This document shows positions 25,347-34,800 of a DNA stretch of 64,000 nt, piece after piece. The position numbers and the translations under genes are program-made. Within the stretch, counting starts at the first letter, position 1; every line of letters starts with the position of its first letter. The stretch is taken from the NCBI RefSeq assembly GCF_019645875.1, contig NZ_CP081000.1, forward strand, positions 310,001 through 374,000, written 5' to 3'. The notes under the pieces are model-generated. The model was not told the DNA's origin and made no database searches. It saw only the letters and a list, made by a program, of their open reading frames with translations. Source of the DNA: Mycolicibacterium senegalense (GTDB taxonomy: Bacteria > Actinomycetota > Actinomycetes > Mycobacteriales > Mycobacteriaceae).

Positions 25347-26318
25347 TCAGTATCCGCCCTTGCGCTCGAAGATCCGGCGCGGATTGTCGACCAGCATCGT
25401 GGTGATCTGCTCCTCGGTCACCCCGCGCTCCCGCAGGGCGGGCAACACGTCGTTGTGGATGTGCAGGTAGTGACTGTTCGGAAGGGCTTGGGCGGTGAGC
25501 TCGTCGGGCAACGCGTCGAAGTAGCACCAGGTGTCGTGGGAGAGCACCATCTTCTCGGCGTGGCCGCGTTCGCACATGGTCGCCACTGTCGCGACCCGCT
25601 GCTCGAACGGGAGAAATACGTCGACACCGAAGCGGTCCATGCCGAGGTAGGAACCGTTGGCGATCAACTCCTCGAGGTAGCCGATGTCGGTGGTGTCGCC
25701 GCAGTGACCGATGACCACCCGGGACAGGTCAACGCCTTCCTCGGCGAAGATGCGCTGCTGTTCGAGACCGCGCCGGCTGGCTGCGTGGGTGTGAGTGGAG
25801 ATCGGCACCCCGGTTTGCCGGTGGGCCTGCGCGACGGCCCGCAGCACCCGTTCGACGCCAGGGGTGACGCCGGGCTCGTCGGTGGCGCACTTGAGGATCG
25901 CCGCTTTGATGCCGGTGTCGGCGATGCCGTGGTCGATGTCGCGGACGAACATCTCGGTCATCGGTTCGGGCAGACCCACCGCTGGTCCGTTGAAGTGGAA
26001 GGTCAGCGGCAGGTCGTTGTAGGTGTAGAAGCCGGTGGCGACGACGATGTTGAGGTCGGTGGCCGCGGCGATCCGGGCGATCCGCGGAATGTAGCGGCCC
26101 AGTCCGACCACGGTCAGGTCCACGATGGTGTCGATGCCGCGGGACTTGAGTTCGGTGAGCCGCGCGATCGCGTCGGCCTCCCGGCTGGCGTCGTCACCCC
26201 AGGACTCGGGGTAGTTCTGGGTGAGCTCGCTGCTCATGATGAAGACGTGCTCGTGCATGAGCGTGACGCCGAGGTCGGCGGTATCGATGGCTCCGTGGGC
26301 GGTGTTGACTGTCGGCAC
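25347..26318 (-). CDS. php: Phosphotriesterase-like lactonase
   Basis: A 323-residue TIM-barrel metal enzyme of the phosphotriesterase-like lactonase group, close to M. tuberculosis Php/PPH (Rv0230c), which hydrolyses lactones well and organophosphates weakly. Ligands visible: MHEHVF (two His), the candidate carbamylated Lys in AAILKCATD, STHTHA, VIGHCGD and the final Asp in VLSHDTW. GTG start at 26318 (VPTVNTAHGAIDTADLG), fixed by similarity; a longer frame exists but is unlikely. Third gene of a MarR-led operon. Confidence 0.92.
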   Translation of the reverse strand: MPTVNTAHGAIDTADLGVTLMHEHVFIMSSELTQNYPESWGDDASREADAIARLTELKSRGIDTIVDLTVVGLGRYIPRIARIAAATDLNIVVATGFYTYNDLPLTFHFNGPAVGLPEPMTEMFVRDIDHGIADTGIKAAILKCATDEPGVTPGVERVLRAVAQAHRQTGVPISTHTHAASRRGLEQQRIFAEEGVDLSRVVIGHCGDTTDIGYLEELIANGSYLGMDRFGVDVFLPFEQRVATVATMCERGHAEKMVLSHDTWCYFDALPDELTAQALPNSHYLHIHNDVLPALRERGVTEEQITTMLVDNPRRIFERKGGY

Positions 26319-26328
26319 GCGCCCGATG

Positions 26329-26754
26329 CTAGGTGGGTCGGTCCGCCGCGTGTGGGGATTCGGCCCAGTTGCGGGCGGTGGTGCCCGCGCCGTCGAGCCC
26401 CCAGCTGATGACGCGGCGCGGCACGATACGGATGATGTCACCGGACAGTCCGCCGTCGGTGCTGCCGGCTCCGGGCAAGGCCGTTGCCGTACCGCGGATT
26501 TCGATGCCGCGTGCGTCCGGTGGCCGCACCGAGAGCACCGTGTCGACGATGAATGCCACCTGCGGGTTGCCGACGACGTTGCGCCACTTCTGCGTCGAGG
26601 CGAGGGAGTGGCCGACGATGTCGATGCCGTTCCCGTCCGGACTCAGGTGGACACCGACCGGGCGGATTTGCGGGTCGCCGTCACGGCCGATCGTGCACAG
26701 GCGGCCGATCGGCTGCTCGCGCAGATAGGCCAGTTCGGCGGCGGTGAAGGTCAT
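26329..26754 (-). CDS. PPOX-class F420-dependent oxidoreductase
   Basis: A 141-residue split-barrel flavin/F420-binding protein of the pyridoxamine-5'-phosphate-oxidase-like class, typical of mycobacteria. Begins FTAAELAYLREQPIGRLCTIGRDGDPQIRPVGV, here quoted only as a pattern: YLREQPIGRL then DGDPQIRPVGV, with the cofactor-site region STQKWRNV. Expected to reduce a small molecule with F420H2. It overlaps the MarR stop by 4 bases (ATGA) and lies 10 bases ahead of php. Substrate unknown. Confidence 0.8.
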   Translation of the reverse strand: MTFTAAELAYLREQPIGRLCTIGRDGDPQIRPVGVHLSPDGNGIDIVGHSLASTQKWRNVVGNPQVAFIVDTVLSVRPPDARGIEIRGTATALPGAGSTDGGLSGDIIRIVPRRVISWGLDGAGTTARNWAESPHAADRPT

Positions 26755-27233
26755 GACGTCTGCCTTTCGTCGTCGGGTTGCCGGTCGTGCTGCAAGGTGC
26801 TGTGTAGCCGGGTGAATACCCGTTCGATGCAGTCGAGTTCGTCGGGCTGGATGTGGTCGAAGAACAGTTCGCGCACCGACGCGGCGTGCAACGGCATGGC
26901 CTCGCGGAGCACTTCGGCGCCGGAGGCGGTCAGCACCGCGCGGTAGCCGCGGCGGTCTTCGGGAACTGGTTCGCGAAGCACCAGACCGCGTTTGGTCATC
27001 GAGTTGATCTGGTAGGTGATCCGGCTGCGGGAGAACACCATTTTCTCGGCGAGTTCGCTCATCCGCAGGCGGCGGTCAGGGGCGCCGGCCAGCAACATCA
27101 ACAGGTGATAGTCCATCAGGGCCAGGCCCGTCGTCTCCCGCAGGCGCTCGTCCAGCAGTGTCTCCAGTCTCAGGCTGGACTCGATGTAGGGCCGCCAGGC
27201 CCGCGTCTGGGCGGTGGAGAGCGCTCGCGTCAT
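26751..27233 (-). CDS. MarR family transcriptional regulator
   Basis: A 160-residue MarR winged-helix regulator. Recognition region KMVFSRSRITYQINSMTKRG at about residues 58-77 and the wing motif EDRRGYRAVLT. The start at 27233 (MTRALS) is set by GGAGGA directly upstream; an ATG 18 bases earlier is less likely. First gene of the minus-strand PPOX-php-ligase operon and divergent from a methyltransferase gene. An 18-bp near-perfect palindrome in the shared region is its probable operator. MarR proteins usually respond to phenolic or other small-molecule ligands. Confidence 0.9.
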   Translation of the reverse strand: MTRALSTAQTRAWRPYIESSLRLETLLDERLRETTGLALMDYHLLMLLAGAPDRRLRMSELAEKMVFSRSRITYQINSMTKRGLVLREPVPEDRRGYRAVLTASGAEVLREAMPLHAASVRELFFDHIQPDELDCIERVFTRLHSTLQHDRQPDDERQTS

Positions 27234-27318
27234 GTTCCTCCGATCGAGCAACTAGTTCAGATCGCAACAGTGTGAACCATCGCCTTGTCACAGCCCCATT
27301 CCCGGCCTACAGTCAATA

Positions 27319-27336
27319 TAGTACAAATTTGAACTA
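27319..27336. promoter_or_regulatory. Probable MarR operator
   Basis: TAGTACAAATTTGAACTA: two 9-base half-sites with one mismatch, 18 bases upstream of the methyltransferase ATG. A related half-site, TAGTTCAG at 27253-27260, lies close to the MarR start on the other side. Confidence 0.65.
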
Positions 27337-27353
27337 AACAAGGAGCAGGTGAC

Positions 27354-27968
27354 ATGACACACCGGATCGACTGGGATGACGCCTATCGCGGACAACAGAC
27401 CCCGCCCTGGAGCATCGGTGCACCGCAACCGGAGTACGCCGCGATCATCGACACGGAGGGTGCTGTGGCCGGTGAAGTACTCGATGCCGGCTGCGGCCAT
27501 GCTGAGCTGGCGCTGGCATTGGCAGCGCGAGGCCATACCGTCGTCGGCGTCGACCTGAGCCCGACGGCGGTTGCTGCCGCCGCCGCTGCCGCCGAGGACC
27601 GCGGCCTGGCCAACGCGACGTTCGTGGCCGCCGACATCTCGACGCTCACCGGGTACGACGGGCGGTTCGGCACGATCTTCGACAGCGGGCTACTGCATGC
27701 CCTGCCGGACGAGCTGCGCGACGGCTACCTGCGCTCGATGTACCGTGCCGCTGCTCCCGGTGCGCGGTTCTACATCCTGGCGTTCGGCACCGGGGCGTTC
27801 GGGGAGCACGACGGGCCCGGTCCGACTCAGTTCACCGAAGAGCAACTGCGCGAAGAGGTTTCGCGTTACTGGCAGGTCGACGGCATCCGTCCGGCCCAGT
27901 TGCACGCGGCCCTGCCCGAAGGCCGCGCACAGATGCCGGGTTTCTTGGTGACGGCCAGAAAGGCCTAG
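27354..27968 (+). CDS. Class I SAM-dependent methyltransferase
   Basis: A 204-residue methyltransferase of the thiopurine/TehB-like type: begins IDWDDAYRGQQTPPWSIG (the W-D-x-x-Y and P-P-W signature of small-molecule methyltransferases), SAM motif I VLDAGCGHAELAL, motif II VVGVDLSPTAV, and FDSGLLHALP. Strong ribosome site AAGGAG at 27340. It is divergent from the MarR operon and shares its operator, so it probably belongs to the same small-molecule response. Its stop overlaps the convergent GNAT gene by 4 bases. Confidence 0.86.
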   Translation: MTHRIDWDDAYRGQQTPPWSIGAPQPEYAAIIDTEGAVAGEVLDAGCGHAELALALAARGHTVVGVDLSPTAVAAAAAAAEDRGLANATFVAADISTLTGYDGRFGTIFDSGLLHALPDELRDGYLRSMYRAAAPGARFYILAFGTGAFGEHDGPGPTQFTEEQLREEVSRYWQVDGIRPAQLHAALPEGRAQMPGFLVTARKA

Positions 27969-28282
27969 TTGGCGGCTTGGGCCGCGGCCACCGCCTCGGG
28001 TGTGACCGGGTCGAGGGCGTCGTCGAAGTCGTGGTGCTTCTGCACGTACTTGGCGACGTACGGGCACACCGCGACGAGGCGCTTGCCGGCTGCGCGGGCA
28101 TCGGTCAGTGCGGCCGAGACCAGCTCACCGGCGAGGCCCTGGCCGCCGAACTTGTCGTCGATTTCGGTGTGATAGAAGATGCGCTGATCGCCGGAATCGG
28201 TATAGGCCGCCAAGCCGGCATGCTCGCCGTCGACGGTGATCTCGTAATGGCGCGCTTCGGGAATGTTGCGGACTTCAGCCAT
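27965..28282 (-). CDS. Small GNAT-type N-acetyltransferase
   Basis: A 105-residue minimal GNAT protein (YjdJ/YidJ-like). The acetyl-CoA loop is FGGQGLAGELV (Q/R-x-x-G-x-G/A), preceded by strand FYHTEIDD and followed by AVCPYVAKYVQKH. Start at ATG 28282 (MAEVRN). Acceptor unknown. Convergent with the methyltransferase and divergent from the MFS gene, 40 bases between starts. Confidence 0.82.
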   Translation of the reverse strand: MAEVRNIPEARHYEITVDGEHAGLAAYTDSGDQRIFYHTEIDDKFGGQGLAGELVSAALTDARAAGKRLVAVCPYVAKYVQKHHDFDDALDPVTPEAVAAAQAAN

Positions 28283-28322
28283 GTCCTCACTATGCCGCAG
28301 GAGCGCTGGCAGCATCAGGCAG

Positions 28323-29909
28323 ATGGCCGTCACTGCAACGTCGACGTGGGCGCCGCTGGCGTCGCCGATTTACCGCGCACTGTGGATCGCCCAGTTCGTC
28401 TCCAATCTCGGCACCTGGATGCAGACGGTCGGAGCGCAGTGGATGCTGGTCGGGGATCCGCGTGCCCCCGTACTGGTGCCACTGGTGCAGACCGCCACCA
28501 CGCTGCCGGTGATGTTGCTGGCGCTCCCGTCCGGCGTGCTCGCCGATCTCGTCGACCGGCGCCGGCTGCTGCTCGCCACACAAGGGGCCATGGCGGCCGG
28601 GGTGGCCGCGCTCGCGTCTTTGACGGGTGCCGGGCTGGCCACCCCGACAGTGCTGCTGACCCTGCTGTTCCTGATCGGCTGCGGGCAGGCGCTGACCGCC
28701 CCGGCCTGGCAGGCGATTCAGCCGGACCTCGTTCCCCGCGAACAGATTCCCGCTGCGGCCGCACTGGGCAGTATGAGTATGAACGGTGCCCGGGCGATCG
28801 GCCCGGCGATCGCCGGCGCACTGGTGTCGCTGTCCGGCCCGACGCTGGTGTTCACGCTGAACGCGGTCTCGTTCGTCGGCATCGTCGTGGTGCTGTTGCT
28901 CTGGCGCCGGCCTCCCACCGAACAGTTGTTGCCTGCCGAGCGGCCGTTGGCCGCACTCGGTGCGGGTGGCCGGTTCATTCGCAGGTCGCCGATCATCAGG
29001 CGAATTCTGCTGCGGGCGGTGCTGTTCATCGCGCCGGGCAGCGCCCTGTGGGGCCTGCTGGCCGTCATCGCCGAGAGGCAGTTGGGTTTGACCTCCTCCG
29101 GCTACGGGCTGCTGCTGGGTGCGCTCGGAGTCGGGGCGGTCCTGGGCGCACTCGTCCTGGGGCGCTTGCAGTTCGCCTTCGGCCTGAACACGTTGTTGAT
29201 CGTCGCCGCGCTCGGATTCGCCGGTGCCACCGCGGTTCTGGCCCTGGTGCACAATTTCGGCATCGTCCTGGCGGCGCTCGTCCTCGGCGGCACTTCCTGG
29301 CTGCTGGCGCTGTCCACGCTGAACGCCTCCATGCAGTTGAGCCTGCCCGCCTGGGTCCGGGCCCGCGGGCTCTCGGTGTATCAGCTGACGTTCATGGGTG
29401 GTCAGGCCATCGGCTCTCTGGTGTGGGGCCTGGTCGCCGGCGCCACGTCCACCGTCACCGCGCTGCTGATCAGCGCCGGCCTGCTGGTGTTCTGCGCGGT
29501 GTCGGCGTGGTGGTGGCCCTTGCACGCGCGGACCGGCGATCTCGATATGACGCCCTCGGCGCACTGGCCCGAACCGGCCCTGGTGTTCGAACCGGAGCCG
29601 CCCGACGGTCCGGTCCTGGTGCTGACTTCCTACCGGGTGGCGCCCGAGCAGGAGGCCGAGTTCTTCGCTGCGATGGGTGTATTGGGCCGGTCGCGCCAGC
29701 GCACCGGGGCCACGCAATGGCGGTTGTTCCGGGCCGTGGAGCGCGAACGCGTCTTCGTCGAGGCGTTCGTGGTGCGGTCCTGGGACGAGCATCTGCGCCA
29801 GCATCGCACCAGGCTGACGAGTAACGACCTGCTCATCGAGCAGGCGGTCGAGCGCTGGGTCGAGGGTGAGCCCGTCTCGCACCATCTGATCGCGGTGAAG
29901 ACTCCTTGA
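28323..29909 (+). CDS. MFS exporter with C-terminal ABM-like domain (MFS_3/EntS type)
   Basis: A 528-residue major-facilitator transporter of the EntS/transmembrane-secretion-effector type. About 12 membrane segments fill residues 20-410, including the loop LADLVDRRRLL between helices 2 and 3. Residues 420-528 form a soluble domain (VLTSYRVAPEQEAEFFAAMG, then WRLFRAVERERVFVEAFVV) resembling antibiotic-biosynthesis-monooxygenase folds, a standard feature of this family. Start at ATG 28323. Likely exports a small hydrophobic compound or siderophore; substrate unknown. Confidence 0.86.
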   Translation: MAVTATSTWAPLASPIYRALWIAQFVSNLGTWMQTVGAQWMLVGDPRAPVLVPLVQTATTLPVMLLALPSGVLADLVDRRRLLLATQGAMAAGVAALASLTGAGLATPTVLLTLLFLIGCGQALTAPAWQAIQPDLVPREQIPAAAALGSMSMNGARAIGPAIAGALVSLSGPTLVFTLNAVSFVGIVVVLLLWRRPPTEQLLPAERPLAALGAGGRFIRRSPIIRRILLRAVLFIAPGSALWGLLAVIAERQLGLTSSGYGLLLGALGVGAVLGALVLGRLQFAFGLNTLLIVAALGFAGATAVLALVHNFGIVLAALVLGGTSWLLALSTLNASMQLSLPAWVRARGLSVYQLTFMGGQAIGSLVWGLVAGATSTVTALLISAGLLVFCAVSAWWWPLHARTGDLDMTPSAHWPEPALVFEPEPPDGPVLVLTSYRVAPEQEAEFFAAMGVLGRSRQRTGATQWRLFRAVERERVFVEAFVVRSWDEHLRQHRTRLTSNDLLIEQAVERWVEGEPVSHHLIAVKTP

Positions 29910-29930
29910 CTGTGAGGCCCATCACAGTAA

Positions 29931-29947
29931 TATGACCAGTGGTCATA
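29931..29947. promoter_or_regulatory. Probable TetR operator upstream of tetR-R2lox
   Basis: Perfect inverted repeat TATGACC-AGT-GGTCATA, 17-33 bases upstream of the TetR ATG and next to a TAATAT sequence that could be the -10 element. The position suits autorepression of the tetR-R2lox operon. Confidence 0.7.
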
Positions 29948-29963
29948 CAGGCTGGAGAGTCAG

Positions 29964-30644
29964 ATGCCGACAGTCACCTGGGCACGTTTGGATCCCGCGC
30001 GCAGAGCCGCGGTGGTCGAAGCCGCCGAGGCGGAATTCGGGGCGCACGGATACTCCCGCGGCAGCCTCAACGCAATCGCCCGCAAAGCCGGCGTCGCCAA
30101 AGGCAGTCTGTTCCAGTACTTCGCGGACAAGCGCGATCTGTACGCATTCATCGCCGACATCGGCAGTCAGCGTGTGCGGGGCTACATGGAGGAGCGCATC
30201 CGCATCCTCGACCCGGATCGACCGTTCTTCGAGTTCCTCACCGACCTGCTCGACGACTGGGTGGCCTACTTCGCCGATCATCCCCAGGACCGTTCGTTGC
30301 ATGCCGCGGCCAGCTTCGAGGTCGACACCGAGGCCCGGGTCAGCGTGCGGACCGTGATCCACCGTCACTATCTGGAGGTGCTGCGGCCCCTGGTGCAGGC
30401 CGCCCAGACCCGTGGTGACCTGCGGGCGGATGCCGATTCCGGCGCGTTGATCTCATTGCTGTTGATGATCTTTCCGCATCTGGCGCTCGCACCGTACGTG
30501 CGCGGGATGGATCCGATCCTGGGCCTGGACGAGCCCAGCCCCGAGCAGCCGGCACTGGCCGTGCGCAGACTCGTCGCTGTGCTGGCGGCCGCATTCGCGG
30601 TGCCCAACATCCCGACGCCCACCGAAGCTGCCCACCCGGGCTGA
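29964..30644 (+). CDS. TetR family regulator (Rv0232-like)
   Basis: A 226-residue TetR regulator with helix-turn-helix [19 protein letters not shown] and [11 protein letters not shown] at about residues 30-60. It is followed after 14 bases by the R2lox gene, an arrangement conserved with Rv0232-Rv0233. A perfect palindrome sits just upstream, so autoregulation and control of R2lox are likely. R2lox binds a long-chain fatty acid, so a fatty-acyl ligand for the regulator is a reasonable guess, not shown here. Confidence 0.87.
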   Translation: MPTVTWARLDPARRAAVVEAAEAEFGAHGYSRGSLNAIARKAGVAKGSLFQYFADKRDLYAFIADIGSQRVRGYMEERIRILDPDRPFFEFLTDLLDDWVAYFADHPQDRSLHAAASFEVDTEARVSVRTVIHRHYLEVLRPLVQAAQTRGDLRADADSGALISLLLMIFPHLALAPYVRGMDPILGLDEPSPEQPALAVRRLVAVLAAAFAVPNIPTPTEAAHPG

Positions 30645-30658
30645 GGAGGTCAATTCCC

Positions 30659-31600
30659 ATGTCACACAATCAATTCGGCTCACTGGCCAAGGGCGGGCTC
30701 AACTGGGACAGCGTGCCGTTGCGTCTGTTCGCCGGCGGAAACTCGAAGTTCTGGAATCCCGCGGACATCGACTTCTCCCGGGACCGGGAGGACTGGGAGG
30801 CGTTGACGGACCGGGAACGCGAGTACGCCACCCGGCTGTGCGCGCAGTTCATCGCCGGAGAGGAGGCGGTGACCAAGGACATTCAGCCGTTCATGAGCGC
30901 GATGCGGTCCGAGGGCCGCCTGGGCGACGAGATGTACCTGACGCAGTTCGCTTTCGAGGAGGCCAAGCACACGCAGGTGTTCCGGATGTGGCTCGACGCC
31001 GTCGGGATCACCGAGGATCTGCACAACTACTTCGACGACCTTCCGGCCTACCGGCAGGTGTTCTACCAGGAGCTGCCGGAGTCGCTCGACGCGTTGTACT
31101 CCGACCCGTCGCCTGCCGCGCAGGTTCGCGCGTCGGTCACCTACAACCACATCGTCGAAGGCATGCTGGCGCTCACCGGCTACTACGCGTGGCACAAGAT
31201 CTGCGTCGACCGTGCGATCCTGCCCGGCATGCAGGAACTGGTTCGGCGGATCGGGGACGACGAGCGTCGCCACATGGCATGGGGCACTTTCACCTGTCGG
31301 CGCCACGTCGCCGCCGACGACGCCAACTGGACGGTCTTCGAGAACCGGATGAACGAGCTCATCCCGCTGGCGCTGCGCCTCACCGAGGAAGGGTTCGCGC
31401 TCTACGCCCCGGACATCCCGTTCGGTCTGGTGCAGGACGAGTTCATGCAGTACTCCGCGGACAAGGGCATGCGCCGATTCGGCACCATCAGCAGCGCCAG
31501 GGGACGCCCACTCGAAGAAATCGACCTCGACTACTCACCGCTGACGCTGGAGGACACATTCGCCGACGAGGATGCCCGCGCTTTGGCGGCGACCGCGTAG
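30659..31600 (+). CDS. nrdB: R2-like ligand-binding oxidase (R2lox, Rv0233-like)
   Basis: A 313-residue ferritin-like protein with a Mn/Fe cofactor. All six metal ligands known for M. tuberculosis R2lox are at the same numbers: Glu68, Glu101, His104, Glu167, Glu202 and His205. Val71 and Tyr162, which form the characteristic ether crosslink, are also present. R2lox proteins bind a long-chain fatty acid and do oxidase-type chemistry; they lack the radical-transfer tail of a true ribonucleotide reductase R2, so the inherited name nrdB is historical. Ribosome site GAGGAGG at 30643. Second gene of the tetR operon. Confidence 0.95.
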   Translation: MSHNQFGSLAKGGLNWDSVPLRLFAGGNSKFWNPADIDFSRDREDWEALTDREREYATRLCAQFIAGEEAVTKDIQPFMSAMRSEGRLGDEMYLTQFAFEEAKHTQVFRMWLDAVGITEDLHNYFDDLPAYRQVFYQELPESLDALYSDPSPAAQVRASVTYNHIVEGMLALTGYYAWHKICVDRAILPGMQELVRRIGDDERRHMAWGTFTCRRHVAADDANWTVFENRMNELIPLALRLTEEGFALYAPDIPFGLVQDEFMQYSADKGMRRFGTISSARGRPLEEIDLDYSPLTLEDTFADEDARALAATA

Positions 31601-31607
31601 ACCGCGA

Positions 31608-31650
31608 GCGTGCGGTGTCGGCGAACCCCTCAGTCGCCGACACCGCACGC
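31608..31650. terminator. Perfect 17-bp hairpin between R2lox and aftD
   Basis: Left arm GCGTGCGGTGTCGGCGA (31608-31624) and right arm 31634-31650 pair without mismatch around a 9-base loop, starting 8 bases after the R2lox stop. Probable terminator for R2lox without a T-tract. The remaining 200 bases to the aftD stop show no gene or RNA I can support. Confidence 0.65.
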
Positions 31651-31852
31651 CGTGCGCACCACTTAGTGCGCAGTCACGCGAACACAGCTAAGCCTGCGGC
31701 TCAGCCCGCCCAACTGACTGCGTAGTTAGTTACTGCATCCAGTCGGGCGCAATCCAGGTCGACAACTTGCGATGCCTCGCACAGCAAAGTGTTTCCGGGA
31801 CTACGCCACGCGTGCCGGTACCGTAAGTACTGCATACCTGTGTTGTCAACAG

Positions 31853-34800
31853 CTAAGCGGAATCCTGCGGCTTCGGGCGGCGCACGCCCAGCTCAGGGGT
31901 GACTGCGGACGCCGCTACGAATACCACCGACAGCAGCGCCGCCAGCTGCACCCACGGCGAGTGCCCGACGTAGCCGTCGACCGACCGCCACGGGTATTGG
32001 CTCAGCGCTGCCCCGGCCAGGATGAGACCGCCCGCCGCCACTGTCACGGTCAGCCTCTCGCACCACCGCTCACGACCGCGCAGCAGATAGCGCGACCCCA
32101 GTGCGGCACCGGCGACCAGCAATCCGGGCAGTCCGGAAATCGCCGCCCCCGCCGCGAGCACCCCCGCTCCGGCGAGCAACGGGGACGGTTGCCACGGTCG
32201 CACCGGCTCGAGATCGGGACTGCGGCGACGGGCCGGCCACAGCGCCAGCAGCGCCAGCGCCGGCAGCAGGGCGAGCCCGCCGATCAACCCGATGCGGTAT
32301 GGCCGGTTCGTGGGAAACGACAGCGTCACGGTGTCGGCGTCGCCGGCGGGGAGCACCCAGCCCTGCTGCCAGCCGTTGATCTTCACCGGGGTCAGCTCGG
32401 CACCGCCGGCGGTACGGGCGAGCCAGCCCGGGTTCACGCTTTCGGGCACCACCAGGACCCGGGTGTGCGTGCTGGCGGGTACCTCGGCCTGGCGCCGGTC
32501 TGGAGTCCAGACCGGAGTCTCGACGGGAGAGATTGTCGCCGTGCGCAATTGGGTTGATGCAGGGGTGTTGAGCACAACGCCGTCGACGACGAACGCCGCG
32601 CCAGGGCTGACCAGCAGTTCCTGTTGCCCGGCGGGCAGCGCGATCGGATCGGTCCGACATGGCTGGGCCGGAATTGGATCACCGTCGAGCAGGGCTCCCA
32701 CGGTGGTGCGCACCGCGGTCTGCACGAACTCGCCGGCCACACCGATGATCGGCCCCTTCCCGCACGGAAGTGACACTGTCCGTTTGCGATTGGCGGCCGA
32801 ATCGGCCGCGGCGACTGGCTTGCCGCGGACGTCGAGCACCGTCAGTTCGGCCAGCCCCGGCGGCTTGAGCTGATCGAAGCCCAGCGAGGTGCGGTCGATG
32901 ATGTCGTTCCAGGCCAGCAGTGACACCGTGATGGTGTCCGTCACCCGGGGTTTGAGCTTCGCCGTCTGGACGTCACCGTTGCCTGCCAGCTTGTGCACCT
33001 GCGGGCCGTCGCCGAGGTCGATCGAAACCAGCGTCGGGTGCGCCGGCGGTTGGTTGGCGCCGGGATCGATCCGCAGAGCACCGACTTCGGTCGGGGCGGG
33101 CAATTTCAGTGTCAGCGTGGGCGGCGCCTTGAACTGGACGACGCGTTGCGGAGCGGTCCACGACGTGCGCGGGTCACCGTCGGTGGCCGCATACGAAGAA
33201 CCGAGCACATCGATCGGGTCGGCATCACCGGAGGCCCGGGTGGTCCCCGGTTGGGCGACCAGATCGGCCAGTTGGGGACCCTGGCGCGCCCGGATCCACA
33301 CCGTCGGCTCGACTTCGGTGTGGGCCGGCACCGTCAGCGTGCGACTCAAGTTGACCGGCTCCTCGGATGCCAACGCCAACGCCGCGGCGCACCGCACCCC
33401 GACCGGACTGTCCGCACATCCTGGCCGGCCCAGCAGTTCGGTTCCCAGATCCCATTGAGCGACAACGGAACCGGCCGGAGGTGCGGGCACTTCGACGGTG
33501 TGGCGCAGGTTGATGGGATGAGCGAATCCCGACGCGTCGTACTGGGTCACCGACAGGTCGGTGATGCCGAACTGTACCCCGGCGGAGCCGTCGTCGGTGG
33601 CGACCGCGGTGATCCGCACCCACGGGGTCTCGCCGACCGGCAGCGGCACGGTCAACTGCTGACCGGCGGTGTCGAAACGCAGGCTGCTGGTGCCGGTCGC
33701 GGTGGCCACCTCGATGCGGCGCACCTGGGCGCCGACGGCGGTCGCGCTGGGGGTGATGGTCAGGGTGGCGTTGGTGACCGGGTGATCGAAATCGACCTGA
33801 AGCCATTGGCCGACCGCGGCCTGCAAGGCATTCGACACCCATGACGTCGACCCGTCGTTGTCGATGGCCGCGGCCGGTCCGGTGGCCGGCGCCACGTTGG
33901 GCAGGGCGGTGGAGTCCGCGGCCGAACTCGACACCGATATCCGCCCGCCGTTCCACTTGCCGTACACCGGCGAGGCCCCACCGGCCGGGTAGTCGGGCAC
34001 CCGGTTGTGGGTGTGGCGGGCGTCGTCGGGGGTGCGGATCGCCGAGGCATGGTCGTCGACGCGGCCGTAGTCGACCTCCCGCGCGGTAGGGGTGTCGGTC
34101 ACGATCACGCCGGCGGACCCGGGCGGTTGTACCGGCAGGCCGGCCCGTTGGGCGTCGGCGGCCAGCAGCATCGGCCCCAGCGGCGGCAGCCGGTCCAGCC
34201 GGCGTCGTTCGTCGAGTCGCAGCAGCGCCTCGGGGGCGCCGGCGACCCGGGTCATCGCGTCGGCGTCGACCAGATAGGGCGCGCCCGGGTTCGTCCCGCC
34301 GGCGTCGACCCGGTAGATCTCCACGGCGGGGTACCGCGGCCGCAAACCGCTGTCTGCGACGAAGCCCTCTAGCGTGCCCGGCCCCACCGGGGCGCCGAAC
34401 TCCGCCACCTTCGTCAGCCCGGGGGAGCCGTCGATCGACCGGTGTACCAGCAGCGGGCGGGCCGACCGGGATACGTCGGGATCCAGGTCGTTGCGCAGCA
34501 CCACATACGAAATACCTTGGCGCGCAAGGCTGTCGGCCAGCCCCGCGGAGGGCCGGCCGGCGGCGAACAGTCGCTGCACCGAATCCAGGGCGCGGATCGT
34601 CTCCGGCGGGGTCAGCGGGATCGAATCCCGCACACCCCACGGGCTGGACCCGAGCACCTGCAACGGCTCATCGTGGCTGTTACCCCACGTCTGGGTGGCG
34701 AACGGTGCACCCGGGGCCACCAGCACCCGGCCCCGCTCGGTGTTGTGCTCGTCGAGCCAGTCGGCGGTGTCGTGCCAGTACTGCGGGATCGCGGTGAAGG

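Noticed and set aside
25221..26408. 395-codon open frame antisense to php
   Set aside because: php on the minus strand has all metal ligands; the antisense product resembles nothing.
28290..29885. 531-codon open frame antisense to the MFS gene
   Set aside because: Arg/Gln/Gly-rich with no fold-like pattern; the plus strand encodes a clear 12-helix transporter.
30659..31600. Ribonucleotide reductase beta subunit
   Set aside because: The Val71/Tyr162 pair and ligand set are those of R2-like ligand-binding oxidases; no nrdA or nrdE partner is present.
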